From an uncultured Methanomicrobiales archaeon (lineage in GTDB: Archaea; Halobacteriota; Methanomicrobia; Methanomicrobiales; Methanospirillaceae), in NCBI GenBank assembly GCA_903900025.1, contig CAIULN010000074.1:1-38085 (forward strand): a stretch of DNA of 38,085 bases, in the 5' to 3' direction. Shown piece by piece: positions 24,956-34,137 of the stretch; the first letter of the stretch is position 1; every line of letters starts with the position of its first letter. The notes below the pieces were generated by a model. It searched no databases. It was not told the origin of the DNA and was given only the letters and a program-made list of their open reading frames with translations. The translations under genes were made by a program, and so were the position numbers.

Positions 24956-26377
24956 TTACGTTTCAAACGATCCCAGATTTACCTGGTACGTGCCGGCGAC
25001 AAAATCGATTTGTGGCGTCCTTCCCTTCTCGCCATCGATGGGGATGGGATAGCAGCCGGTGAGGCAGCCGGTGCAAAGATGATCCCACCCGCAGCCGATC
25101 GCCTCGATCAGGGCTTCAAGCGAGACGTGATGGAGCGTGGTTGCCGTGATGCTGCGCCGGACCTCTTCCTTTATCTTGTCGCTTGCAATCAGCTCCTGCC
25201 GGGTCGGCATGTCCACCCCGAGGTAACAGGGCGCCTTGATCTGGGGCGAACCGATCCGCACGTGCACCTCGCGGGCGCCTGCTTCACGCATCATGTCGAT
25301 GATCCGCTTTGATGTGGTGCCCCGAACGATACTGTCGTCAACCAGTACCACGGACTTTCCGGCAAGGTGAGCCGGAATAGGGTTGAGCTTGATCCGCACC
25401 GCCCTCTCACGCTGCTTCTGCGATGGCATGATGAACGTGCGTCCCATGTACCGGTTCTTCATCAGGCTCTCGGCATAAGGGATTCCCGACCGTTGTGCGT
25501 ACCCGATGGCGTACGCGATGCCGGAGTCCGGCACCGGGGAAACCGCATCGGCGGCAACCGGATCTTCATCGAACAACTTCCCGCCGATTGTACGCCGGAC
25601 ATCATAGACAAGGACCCCGTCAATAACCGAATCCGCACGTGCAAAGTAAATGTATTCAAAGATGCAGTGGGCCCGTACGGATGCAACCGCGATCTGGTTG
25701 CAGCGGATTCCCTCGCTGTCGATCCTGATGACCTCCCCGGGTTTAACATCACGCAGAAATGTTCCGTTCAACGCATCGACAGCAACGCTCTCGGATGCGA
25801 CAATGTAGCCCCGTTCGGTTTTCCCGATGCAGAATGGTTTTATACCCAACGGGTCGCGGAACGCGTACAGCACACCATCGATCATCATCACGACCGAATA
25901 TGAGCCCTGGAGCCGGCGCATGCACAGGTGAACCGCATCCTCCACGCTCCCCGACGTGCTGATCTCATCGATCAGGATCCTGGCGATAACCTCCGTATCC
26001 GTCGTGGTCGTGAAGATTTGGCCCGACTGTTCGTATTCACGGCGTAGCTCGTGGGTATTGACGAGATTGCCGTTGTGGGCAAGGGAAAAAGAGTGTTCCT
26101 TGAACTGGAAGTTGAGCGGCTGGATGTTTTCGGGGAGGTTGAACCCGGTTGTCGGATACCGCACGTGCCCGATGCCGCTTGCACCTTTCAAATCTGCAAG
26201 AGTAGTAGGGGAAAAAACATCGGAAACAAGACCCTGTCCCTTGAATTTATACAGGGTCGTGCCATCAAACGTGGATATTCCTGCGCTCTCCTGCCCCCGG
26301 TGCTGGAGCGCATACATGGCATAATAGAGCTGGATGGATACACCGCCAGCATCCACGATGCCAACGATTCCACACAT
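24956..26377 (-). CDS. purF: Amidophosphoribosyltransferase
   Basis: It catalyses the first committed step of purine synthesis, moving the amide of glutamine onto PRPP. The 473-residue protein begins MCGIVGIVDAGG with nucleophile Cys2 exposed after Met removal. The glutaminase domain shows HVRYPTTG and LAHNGNLVNT, and the PRPP site is VVLVDDSIVRGTTSKR. The C-terminal CTGCLTGCYPI cysteines suit the Bacillus-type enzyme that carries a [4Fe-4S] cluster. It starts 12 bases after the L37e gene in the lsm-rpl37e-purF operon. Confidence 0.97.
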   Translation of the reverse strand: MCGIVGIVDAGGVSIQLYYAMYALQHRGQESAGISTFDGTTLYKFKGQGLVSDVFSPTTLADLKGASGIGHVRYPTTGFNLPENIQPLNFQFKEHSFSLAHNGNLVNTHELRREYEQSGQIFTTTTDTEVIARILIDEISTSGSVEDAVHLCMRRLQGSYSVVMMIDGVLYAFRDPLGIKPFCIGKTERGYIVASESVAVDALNGTFLRDVKPGEVIRIDSEGIRCNQIAVASVRAHCIFEYIYFARADSVIDGVLVYDVRRTIGGKLFDEDPVAADAVSPVPDSGIAYAIGYAQRSGIPYAESLMKNRYMGRTFIMPSQKQRERAVRIKLNPIPAHLAGKSVVLVDDSIVRGTTSKRIIDMMREAGAREVHVRIGSPQIKAPCYLGVDMPTRQELIASDKIKEEVRRSITATTLHHVSLEALIEAIGCGWDHLCTGCLTGCYPIPIDGEKGRTPQIDFVAGTYQVNLGSFET

Positions 26378-26389
26378 GGTACATCTCGA

Positions 26390-26572
26390 TTAATGGGTAG
26401 GGACCTTTGGTCGCTTGTTGATCCACCGGTAGCTGCGCAGTTTGGTGCTCCTTCCAAACCCGCAGGCAGAACAGACTTTCTTCTGTGCGTGATACGAGAT
26501 GCGACCGCACCGCCTGCAGGCGATATGGGTCTTCTTGTTCATTTTGCCCATTGAGGGCGTGCCCTTTGACAT
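26390..26572 (-). CDS. rpl37e: Large ribosomal subunit protein eL37
   Basis: This 60-residue protein is ribosomal protein L37e. It opens [16 protein letters not shown] and has the zinc finger CRRC...CSAC flanked by basic residues ([13 protein letters not shown]). Length and sequence are canonical. It begins 11 bases after the Lsm gene, a common archaeal pair. Confidence 0.97.
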   Translation of the reverse strand: MSKGTPSMGKMNKKTHIACRRCGRISYHAQKKVCSACGFGRSTKLRSYRWINKRPKVPTH

Positions 26573-26583
26573 CGCTCTTCACC

Positions 26584-26817
26584 TCAGGATTGCTCGATGG
26601 ATGGCGATATGTAAATGACGTTATCCCCGCGGACGATAAGAGTCCCGACCTTCTGAACCTGCCCATTCTCCATCTCCTCTGCCTTGTCCAGCACGAGGTT
26701 CATGTGGACATCATAGCCCTGGAGAACGCCACGGATTTCCCTTCCGCCCTTTAATGAAACAAGGACGGGCTGGCGGTTCAGTACATGATCCAAAATATCC
26801 AACGGCCGTTTGGTCAT
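26584..26817 (-). CDS. lsm: Sm-like archaeal RNA-binding protein (Lsm)
   Basis: This 77-residue protein forms heptameric rings that bind U-rich RNA. Sm1 motif [26 protein letters not shown] and Sm2 [12 protein letters not shown] are complete. I start at ATG 26817 (MTKRPLDIL), the family start, rather than far upstream where the frame continues. A TATA box, minus strand GTTTAAGTA near 26868-26878, leaves a leader of about 30 bases. Confidence 0.97.
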   Translation of the reverse strand: MTKRPLDILDHVLNRQPVLVSLKGGREIRGVLQGYDVHMNLVLDKAEEMENGQVQKVGTLIVRGDNVIYISPSIEQS

Positions 26818-26999
26818 ATCATTACCCTGATTCCATCGCTCTGGAGTACAATTGTGCGTGAGCAGGATACTTAAACATACCGTAAAACCTGATACCGCGT
26901 GATTCTCGACAAAAAAAACCATGCATTCGCAATACAATTCGGACACCTGTTGCACAAGAAAACTATTTCTTTTAGAAACTGACACGTACTCACCGTACC

Positions 27000-27497
27000 A
27001 TGAAAAAATTCACGGTGAAGAAGCGCCATTCGATCCGGAAAGGTCAGATCACCGATGTCTTTGCACGGTTAAGAGATCAGATAGGCGAAGGTGCAAACCT
27101 GTTCCATGGCGAGACCGTTGAGATCCTGGAGACAAGCACGAATCTCGCCTTTTACCTGATCAATAAAAAACCGGTGCTCATGGAGTATGGCGGATGGATA
27201 TTCCCCACGCTCAAAGGGGCGATCGATCGACCGTTCCCACAGCGCCGGATCTCGGTGGATGCCGGTGCGATCCCGTATGTGGTCAACGGCGCTGACGTGA
27301 TGCGTCCGGGCATCACAGGTGTCACTCCCGATGTACATGCACAGGCACCCGTTCAGGTCGTCGATGACCGGCATGGAAAACCACTTGCCATTGGTATCGC
27401 CCTGCTGGATGCCCCGCAGATAGTGCAGAGCACGACGGGAAAGATGTGCAAAAATGTCCATTACGTTGGCGACGAGATCTGGAACGTGGAGTTCTGA
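27000..27497 (+). CDS. PUA-domain RNA-binding protein (MCT-1/Tma20-like)
   Basis: This 165-residue protein has an N-terminal DUF1947-type domain and a C-terminal PUA domain ([24 protein letters not shown], residues 81-104). Eukaryotic MCT-1 with this layout acts in translation initiation and ribosome recycling; the archaeal role is likely similar. It is divergent from lsm, and its start ATG 27000 has a poor ribosome site. Confidence 0.88.
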   Translation: MKKFTVKKRHSIRKGQITDVFARLRDQIGEGANLFHGETVEILETSTNLAFYLINKKPVLMEYGGWIFPTLKGAIDRPFPQRRISVDAGAIPYVVNGADVMRPGITGVTPDVHAQAPVQVVDDRHGKPLAIGIALLDAPQIVQSTTGKMCKNVHYVGDEIWNVEF

Positions 27498-27580
27498 ACA
27501 AAAGACCGTTCGGATTACAGCCCGTTCGTGCTCATTGAACGTTTCTTTCGTGCCAGTTTCCGTCAACAAAGGATAGATAC

Positions 27581-27591
27581 TATTAAATAAA
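27581..27591 (+). promoter_or_regulatory. TATA box of the sepF-ZPR1 operon
   Basis: TATTAAATAAA is placed so that transcription would start close to ATG 27612, suggesting a leaderless or very short-leader mRNA. Confidence 0.4.
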
Positions 27592-27611
27592 ATTCTTTAT
27601 ACAGGATTGTT

Positions 27612-27980
27612 ATGGTTAAAATTATCGATACACTCCTTGGCAAGAGCTCCGGAAACTCGGACGAGGACTATATGGAACTGGACCTTGCGTCCTATGAAGA
27701 GCATGCCGCCGGATCTCCCGCCCTTCTCGTCAAGATCGCGACCATCAGTGATCTCAAGGATACCCCGCGGGTCAAAGACGAAGTTTACTCCGGAAATATC
27801 GTAATCGTCGACATCTCACGACTCAAGATGGACAAGATCTCCTACGAACGCGTATTAAAGGACTTAAAAGAGGTCGCAAAAGACGTGAATGGCGATATCA
27901 TCGGACTCGGTGATCAGCGCTATGTCGTCCTCACCCCGATGTCCGTAAAGATCTCCCGCGACAAGATTGGCGGAGCATAA
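27612..27980 (+). CDS. sepF: SepF, membrane anchor of FtsZ
   Basis: This 122-residue protein is archaeal SepF, which ties the FtsZ ring to the membrane. An amphipathic N-terminal helix (MVKIIDTLLGKS) is the membrane-binding element, a flexible acidic linker follows, and the C-terminal SepF domain runs from LLVKIATISDLKD to the end. Size is normal for the archaeal form. The zinc-finger gene follows within five bases. Confidence 0.92.
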   Translation: MVKIIDTLLGKSSGNSDEDYMELDLASYEEHAAGSPALLVKIATISDLKDTPRVKDEVYSGNIVIVDISRLKMDKISYERVLKDLKEVAKDVNGDIIGLGDQRYVVLTPMSVKISRDKIGGA

Positions 27981-27984
27981 AAAA

Positions 27985-28515
27985 GTGCGCACTGCCATCC
28001 CGGGCCCATGTCCATCCTGTTCGAATGAGATAGAATACCTATACCAGACCGAAGATATTCCCTATTTTTCAGAACTCCTCATTGTAAGCGCGAACTGTCC
28101 GTCATGCGGTTACCGCTACGTAGACACCCAGATCCTTAAGTCTGCCGAACCCGCACGGTATGAATTTTCAGTATCTGACGCAGAAGATCTCGCTGTCCGT
28201 GTCGTTCGCAGCATGAGCGGAACGGTGAAGATCCCCGAGCTGGGTGTGCAGATCGATCCGGGTCCGGCATGCCATGGATTTGTCACCAATATTGAGGGCG
28301 TACTCGACCGGTTTGAGAAGGTCGTGGAGGGGGCTCTTCTCTGGGCAGAGGATGGGGAACGGGAGAATGCAAAAAAACTTCTGCATCTGATCGCACAGGC
28401 ACGCGAGGGAACCCTGCCCTTCACCCTGATCCTGGACGACCCCTCCGGCAACAGCGCGATCGTTTCAGAAAAAGCGCAGAAAAAGCCGCTTGCCATAGAT
28501 GCGGAAAATTGTTAA
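27985..28515 (+). CDS. ZPR1-type zinc-finger protein
   Basis: This 176-residue protein has the ZPR1 pair CPSC...CPSCGYRYVD, a C4 zinc finger, then the ZPR1-type beta domain (SMSGTVKIPELGVQIDPGP). Eukaryotic ZPR1 binds elongation factor eEF1A; the archaeal role is unknown. Start choice: GTG 27985 has GGAG at 27972-27975, while TTG 27967 overlaps sepF and has no site, so GTG is preferred. The stop is shared with the convergent purM stop in a TTAA palindrome. Confidence 0.85.
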   Translation: MRTAIPGPCPSCSNEIEYLYQTEDIPYFSELLIVSANCPSCGYRYVDTQILKSAEPARYEFSVSDAEDLAVRVVRSMSGTVKIPELGVQIDPGPACHGFVTNIEGVLDRFEKVVEGALLWAEDGERENAKKLLHLIAQAREGTLPFTLILDDPSGNSAIVSEKAQKKPLAIDAENC

Positions 28516-29507
28516 GTGATCTCGAGTTCACCGAGCCAAGCACCGGGCTCGCGACGGATCTCCCCCACCACTTTTGCGTCATTCACTTCCTGCAGGACGC
28601 ACTTGACACTTGATTTCGGTATAATATAGGCATACCCCATGCCCATGTTGAATGTACGGTACATCTCGACATTGCCGATCCCTCCCATCTTCTGGATCCA
28701 TGGAAAGATTTCCGGAGGTTTGATTGGGTCGGTGAAGTGGAACCCGAACCGACTCAGACGTTTGAAATTGAGGAGCCCCCCGCCGGTAACATGGCACATG
28801 CCGTGCACTGTGCACCGTTGTGCAACACGAAGGCTCTCATGGTAGATGCGGGTCGGCGTGAGCAACTCCTCACCAAGTGTTTTTCCGTTCGAAAGCCGCT
28901 GGCCGTAATCCGCGTGCTCCTCAACGATACGCCTGGCGAGCGTGAGTCCGTTCGAGTGGATTCCCGTTGACGGGACGCCGATGATCACATCACCGGGTAT
29001 GATCTTTTCACCGGTGATAACGCGGCCTCTCTTCTGCATGCCAAGACAGGTCCCCGCGAGGTCAAGCCCGTTGACAAGCCCCTTGAGCGTCGCCGTCTCC
29101 CCACCTACGATGTCGATGTTTGCCTGCCGTGCCCCCTCGTTGAGTCCCACGCCAACCTGTGCCATCTTCTCCACAGAGAGGTTATCCGTGGCGATATAAT
29201 CAACAAAGGCGACAGGTTCAAGGTTCATCACATAGAGGTCGTTGACGTTCATCGCGATACAGTCAATGCCCACGGTCGTCCAGTCCCGCATCCGGTCGGC
29301 GACCAGCATCTTTGTGCCCACACCATCGGTTGTAAGTGCGAGCACATGATCACCGAATTCGATCAGCCCTGCAAAGTGGCCGACCTCCCCTATCATTGCT
29401 GGTGAACCTTTGCGGCGGTATGTCAGGTTCCTGACCAGGGATTTTATCGCGGTTGTTTCAAGGTCGATATCCACTCCAGATACGGCGTAGGAGCGGCTAT
29501 TCCTCAT
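28512..29507 (-). CDS. purM: Phosphoribosylformylglycinamidine cyclo-ligase (AIR synthetase)
   Basis: This is the fifth step of purine synthesis, ring closure to aminoimidazole ribotide using ATP. The 331-residue protein begins MRNSRSYAVSGVDIDLE and shows DGVGTKMLVADRM, NDLYVMNLEPVAFVDYIA, and the ATP loop GGETATLKG. The start at 29507 has GGAGG six bases upstream, while the frame extends upstream into lysC. It overlaps the end of the aspartate kinase gene by 11 bases. Confidence 0.96.
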   Translation of the reverse strand: MRNSRSYAVSGVDIDLETTAIKSLVRNLTYRRKGSPAMIGEVGHFAGLIEFGDHVLALTTDGVGTKMLVADRMRDWTTVGIDCIAMNVNDLYVMNLEPVAFVDYIATDNLSVEKMAQVGVGLNEGARQANIDIVGGETATLKGLVNGLDLAGTCLGMQKRGRVITGEKIIPGDVIIGVPSTGIHSNGLTLARRIVEEHADYGQRLSNGKTLGEELLTPTRIYHESLRVAQRCTVHGMCHVTGGGLLNFKRLSRFGFHFTDPIKPPEIFPWIQKMGGIGNVEMYRTFNMGMGYAYIIPKSSVKCVLQEVNDAKVVGEIRREPGAWLGELEIT

Positions 29508-30900
29508 CCGATGCCTCCGAAAGCCGGAATTCATCATGCAGAACGCGGACCGCACGGGGGCCATCTTCCTGCCTGACCACAAACGAAATGTTTGCCTCGC
29601 ACGAACCCTGCGAGATCATCATCACATTTATCCCGGCCTTACCAAGGGCAGTGAAGATACGCCCCCCGGTACCGGGTGCCCCTACCATACCCGCACCGAC
29701 AACGGCAACCGCACTTACATTGCGGTTCTCTATGACCTCCCGTACAATCCCCTGTTTCTCCAGCGGAGCAAGCGCTTCCGTCGCAACTGGCAGGTGCAAC
29801 TCGTCAATGATAAGCGAGATGTTCGCTTCGGATGAGCCCTGCGAGATCATCATCACGTTCACCTCACGATCAGCGAGAGCCGAGAAAATCACCTTTGCAA
29901 CACCAGGACGGCCGATCATCTGGGCGCCGTTGATATTGATCGATGCGACCTTTTCGATATAGGTGAGAGCCTTGACCACGCGGTTGTCCCGTTTCTGGTG
30001 ACGCACAATGGAGGTTCCCGGGTGTGAGGGGTTGAATGTGTTCTTGACCCGGACCAAAATGTTCTTGCGCATCGCCGGTTCAATGGAGCGGGGGTGCATC
30101 ACTTTTGCGCCGAAATAGGAGAGCTCCATCACCTCGAGATACGAGATCTCGGGTATCACCCGTGCGTTGCTTATCACACGGGGATCAGAGGTCATGATAC
30201 CGTCCACATCCGTCCAGATCCAGATCTCGTTTGCATCGATGCCGGACCCGATGATGGATGCGGAGTAATCGGAACCACTCCTGCCAAGCGTGGTCAGGAT
30301 ACCGTCGGCCGTGCATCCCATGAAACCCATAATGACAGGAACCGACTTTTTCAGTACCGGACCAAGCCTCCGCCTGACCCGTTCGTCACAGTCCGGAAGT
30401 GCTGTGGATTCCCCGTGCTGGGAGGTTGTGACGATGCCTGCCTCGCACCCGTCCAGCACAACTGATGGGATGCCGCGCTGCTCGAGGGCTGCACCAAGGA
30501 TCGGGGCGAGGAGCCGTTCACCATAGGACATAATATAGTCTTTCGAGCGTGGAGTGAGTTCCCTGAGATTGTGGACTGCGTGAAGGATGTTGCTGAGGTC
30601 ATCCAGCCGTTCCTCAATGATCGGCCCGATCTCAATCACAAAACCCGGTGCTGCACCCTGAAGCGTTGTCATGTGGCGGGTGCGGAGTGCTTCGATGAGG
30701 GGGGTTATCGCAGATGCGTCCTTGCTATCCGGAAGTTTTGCGGAAATATCAATGAGCTGATCGGTAACGCCCTTCTGTGCGGAGACCACAACTGCAAGTT
30801 CGTCCCCCTTTTTGTGGTGCTGTTCCAGAATTTCGACAACGCGGGCGATACATGATGCATCGGCGACGGACGTGCCGCCGAATTTCATTAAAAGTCTCAT
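29497..30900 (-). CDS. lysC: Aspartate kinase
   Basis: It phosphorylates aspartate for lysine, threonine and methionine synthesis. The 467-residue protein starts MRLLMKFGGTSVAD (family motif KFGGTS), has the kinase domain with MGFMGCTADGILTTLGRSGSDYSA and two C-terminal ACT domains (NINGAQMIGRPG and VVGAGMVGAPGTG), usually binding lysine or threonine for feedback control. The open frame extends further upstream to 31284 but that part has no family homology and lies antisense to the TfrA gene; the family start is ATG 30900. Confidence 0.96.
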   Translation of the reverse strand: MRLLMKFGGTSVADASCIARVVEILEQHHKKGDELAVVVSAQKGVTDQLIDISAKLPDSKDASAITPLIEALRTRHMTTLQGAAPGFVIEIGPIIEERLDDLSNILHAVHNLRELTPRSKDYIMSYGERLLAPILGAALEQRGIPSVVLDGCEAGIVTTSQHGESTALPDCDERVRRRLGPVLKKSVPVIMGFMGCTADGILTTLGRSGSDYSASIIGSGIDANEIWIWTDVDGIMTSDPRVISNARVIPEISYLEVMELSYFGAKVMHPRSIEPAMRKNILVRVKNTFNPSHPGTSIVRHQKRDNRVVKALTYIEKVASININGAQMIGRPGVAKVIFSALADREVNVMMISQGSSEANISLIIDELHLPVATEALAPLEKQGIVREVIENRNVSAVAVVGAGMVGAPGTGGRIFTALGKAGINVMMISQGSCEANISFVVRQEDGPRAVRVLHDEFRLSEASDEE

Positions 30901-30961
30901 GGCTGTCTCACTCGTGTATTGCCATTTATTTATGATATTATACACCCCACAGAGTAATAAG

Positions 30962-32590
30962 ATGCGTGCAGATGACTGTGTAGACTGCCATGTGCTGGTG
31001 ATCGGTAGCGGAGGCGCTGGTGTGCGTGCTGCGATCGAGGCTTCAGGATATGGTGATGTGGTGATTGTCTCCAAGACAATTGTGGGAAAGGGCGGTTGCA
31101 CCCCGATGGCAGAAGGCGGATATAACGCCGTGCTCCGGGAGCAAGACTCCTGCGGGATACATTTCGAGGACACGATGAAAGGCGGGGCGTTCCTCAATGA
31201 TCCATCGCTCGTGGAAATTCTGGTCAAGGAGTCGGCGGACCGTATGGCAGATCTCATCCACTGGGGGGCGGTCTTTGATTTCACCGAAGATAATGAAATC
31301 GCCCAGCGCCCGTTTGGCGGGCAGCGGTTCCCGAGGACATGTTATGCCGGTGACAGGACCGGTCATGAAATGATGACAACGCTTATCGACCACCTCAGTT
31401 CGACCCCGGTGGTTCAGATGAACGAGGTTGCGGTGATCGATCTCATAAAAGACGGTGATGCGGTTATCGGCGCGATCGCGCTCGATGAGAAGGGTGAAAT
31501 GGTCATGATAAAAGCGGACAGCACCATCCTTGCAACCGGGGGCGGCACAAGGATCTTCGATATCTCCACCAATTCAGCGAGCGGGACGGGCGACGGGTTT
31601 GCGATCGGGTACCGTGCCGGGGCTGAGCTGATCGATATGGAGATGGTTCAGTTCCACCCGACAGGAGCGGTGTACCCGTATGACGCACGCGGCAGGCTCG
31701 TCACCGAGGCAGTGAGAGGGGAGGGGGGCATCCTGAAGAACATGCTCGGCGAGCGGTTCATGACGAAATACGACCCGGAACGGATGGAACTCTCCACCCG
31801 CGATGTGGTCGCCCGGGCGATCGCCACCGAAGTGCTCAACGGGCGCGGGACGAAAAACGGCGGGGTATACCTCGATGTCACTCACCTGCCCCGCGAACAG
31901 ATCGAGGCAAAACTTCCAGTGATGCTCGAACAGTTCCTCAAGTTCGGTGTGGATATCAGGAATGAACCTATGGAAGTTGCCCCCACAGCCCATCACGTTA
32001 TGGGGGGGCTGCGCATCACGCCGCGGTGCGAATCAACGCTGCGGGGGCTGTTTGCCTGCGGTGAGGTGGCGGGGGGCGTCCATGGTGCGAACCGTCTCGG
32101 CGGGAATGCCCTTGCAGACACTCAGGTGTTCGGCAAACGGGCGGGCGAGGCAGCCGGAAAGGCCGAAAAGCGCACCAAGAGGATCGATGAACAACAGATC
32201 GTGGGGGAGCACGAACACCTCATCCGGTTTCTCGAAGGGTCTGTCAGCCCTGCGGCGGTAACAGGAGATCTCCAGCGCGCGATGTGGAACGGTGCCGGCA
32301 TCTTCCGGAACGCGACCGACCTGCGGGCAGCTCTTGCAAAGGTCATGCACCTTGCCCGCTCTGACATCAGAGCCGCATCAGCACGCAACCTGCCGGAATG
32401 CTGCACGTTCCAGAACATGTGCCTGACCGCAACACTTGTCTGCAAAAGCGCCCTGCTGCGCCCCGAATCCCGGGGAGCCCACGTCCGGACTGACATCTGC
32501 CATGCATGGGATGCACAGACCTCGCCGTTCTCCCATACCTACATCTCCAAAAGCCACGAAGGCATTATGCGCAGGGGTGGGACGGCATGA
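30962..32590 (+). CDS. tfrA: Thiol:fumarate reductase subunit A (flavoprotein)
   Basis: This is the FAD subunit that reduces fumarate to succinate. In methanogens TfrAB couples this to oxidation of coenzymes M and B, giving the heterodisulfide. The 542-residue protein has the Rossmann motif VIGSGGAGVRAA (13-24), the FAD site with GGCTPMAEGGYN, the fumarate-site MVQFHPTGAVYP and HHVMGGLRI, and the C-terminal NRLGGNALADT. All key residues appear intact. It ends in ATGA overlap with tfrB. The start codon ATG 30962 was chosen over the upstream frame, which extends into lysC antisense. Confidence 0.93.
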   Translation: MRADDCVDCHVLVIGSGGAGVRAAIEASGYGDVVIVSKTIVGKGGCTPMAEGGYNAVLREQDSCGIHFEDTMKGGAFLNDPSLVEILVKESADRMADLIHWGAVFDFTEDNEIAQRPFGGQRFPRTCYAGDRTGHEMMTTLIDHLSSTPVVQMNEVAVIDLIKDGDAVIGAIALDEKGEMVMIKADSTILATGGGTRIFDISTNSASGTGDGFAIGYRAGAELIDMEMVQFHPTGAVYPYDARGRLVTEAVRGEGGILKNMLGERFMTKYDPERMELSTRDVVARAIATEVLNGRGTKNGGVYLDVTHLPREQIEAKLPVMLEQFLKFGVDIRNEPMEVAPTAHHVMGGLRITPRCESTLRGLFACGEVAGGVHGANRLGGNALADTQVFGKRAGEAAGKAEKRTKRIDEQQIVGEHEHLIRFLEGSVSPAAVTGDLQRAMWNGAGIFRNATDLRAALAKVMHLARSDIRAASARNLPECCTFQNMCLTATLVCKSALLRPESRGAHVRTDICHAWDAQTSPFSHTYISKSHEGIMRRGGTA

Positions 32591-34068
32591 AGAAGATATC
32601 GGTGAAGGTGTTACGGTTCGACCCGGAAAAGGAGAGGGATCCGCACCTTGAAACCTACCTGATACCAGTAAATGACGGGGCGCGGGTGCTTCACGCACTC
32701 CATGCGATCCACGACGGGATCGATTCGACACTCGCGTACCGCTACTGCTGCGGGTCCGGGCAGTGCGGCAGCTGCGCCGTCCGGGTCGACGGGGAACCCG
32801 TCCTTGCCTGCATGGAAGAAGCCCGTGAGGGGATCGTCATCGAACCCCTGAAACTGCCGGTCAAAAAAGATCTCGTTGTTGACCTCCTTCCCATGATCAA
32901 CGCGCTCCCCCACCTTGAGCCCGCGGGTGAGCCGGTGATGCTGTCAAAGCAGGACATCGATGCGATCAAACCGCTGCGCAGCTGTATCGAGTGCCTGGCA
33001 TGCCTTTCCGTATGCCCGGCAATGGATGTGACAAAATTTCTCGGCCCGACCGCGATGCGGCAGGAAATGCGCCTTGCACTGGATCCCCGCAATAAAGCCA
33101 ACCGGATCACTGAGGCGATAAGGGAAGGACTTTTTACCTGCACTACCTGCCAGGCGTGCTGGAAGGCATGCCCAAAGGACATCGAGATCCCCGGAAAGGC
33201 AATCGAAAAGCTCCGCGCCATTGCCAACAGGAACGGACTCACCCTACCACGACATCAGGAAGTTGCAACGCTGATCAAGGAAACCGGGCGCAGCGTTCCC
33301 AAAACGGAGCCGACCTTCCTCGAACTGGTGCCGGCAGAGGTCATCGAGCCGTATGGCGAGGTGAAAGGGACGGTCGGTTTTTTTGTCGGCTGCATGTACA
33401 ACATGCGGCTGCCAAAAACCGCGCTCGACGCCATCGAGGTGCTCAGGCGCAACGGCATCCGCGTAATCATCCCAAAGGAGCAGGTCTGCTGCGGCTCCCC
33501 GCTCATCCGTACCGGGCAGCTTTCATTCCTCGATACCCTGAAACGCAGGAACATCGACTCATTCGTCTTCAGGGGGATCGACACCGTCATGACGATGTGT
33601 GCCGGTTGCGGATCGACGTTGAAGAATGACTATCGCACACCATTCAAAGTCAAAGACATCTCCGAAGTGCTGGCCGGGTGCGGCATCGAACCCCCGGCAC
33701 GGCTTCCTGTCAAAGCAACGTACCATGATCCCTGCCACCTGCTCCGCGGGCAGGGCATCCGGGACCTGCCACGGCAGCTCGTCTGTCAGGTTATTGACCT
33801 CATTGAGATGCCTTCCATATGCTGCGGGTCCGGAGGTGGAGTGCGATCCGGAAACCCTGAAGAGGCAGCAGCACTGGGTAAAAGGAGGGGGGGAGAGATA
33901 CAAAAGACCGGAGCGGATATCGTGATTTCATCATGCCCGTTCTGTGAATTCCATATCGCAGGGTACACGGATAAACCGGTGAAAAATATTGCATCCGTGC
34001 TCCTTGAAGGGTATACAGAAAAAGACCGGAGAAAGGGTGCAAAAGCGGTATCCAGACCGAACGAATAA
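32587..34068 (+). CDS. tfrB: Thiol:fumarate reductase subunit B (iron-sulfur and CCG domains)
   Basis: This 493-residue subunit combines a fumarate reductase iron-sulfur protein with a heterodisulfide reductase-like part. In order: [2Fe-2S] CCGSGQCGSCAVRVDGEPVLAC, two cysteine clusters CIECLACLSVCP and CTTCQACWKACP, then two CCG domains with EQVCCGSPL and SICCGSGGG, as in HdrD. The CCG clusters are where CoM-SH and CoB-SH are oxidised. It is translated from the ATGA overlap with tfrA. Confidence 0.94.
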   Translation: MKKISVKVLRFDPEKERDPHLETYLIPVNDGARVLHALHAIHDGIDSTLAYRYCCGSGQCGSCAVRVDGEPVLACMEEAREGIVIEPLKLPVKKDLVVDLLPMINALPHLEPAGEPVMLSKQDIDAIKPLRSCIECLACLSVCPAMDVTKFLGPTAMRQEMRLALDPRNKANRITEAIREGLFTCTTCQACWKACPKDIEIPGKAIEKLRAIANRNGLTLPRHQEVATLIKETGRSVPKTEPTFLELVPAEVIEPYGEVKGTVGFFVGCMYNMRLPKTALDAIEVLRRNGIRVIIPKEQVCCGSPLIRTGQLSFLDTLKRRNIDSFVFRGIDTVMTMCAGCGSTLKNDYRTPFKVKDISEVLAGCGIEPPARLPVKATYHDPCHLLRGQGIRDLPRQLVCQVIDLIEMPSICCGSGGGVRSGNPEEAAALGKRRGGEIQKTGADIVISSCPFCEFHIAGYTDKPVKNIASVLLEGYTEKDRRKGAKAVSRPNE

Positions 34069-34137
34069 CAGAGACAGAGAGGGGAAAAGCCGGTATAATG
34101 CATACTAAAAAAATATTCGGGGATTATACAAATTTTT

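Noticed and set aside
30901-31284. N-terminal extension of the aspartate kinase frame
   Set aside because: The KFGGTS start at 30900 fits the family; the extension is antisense to tfrA.
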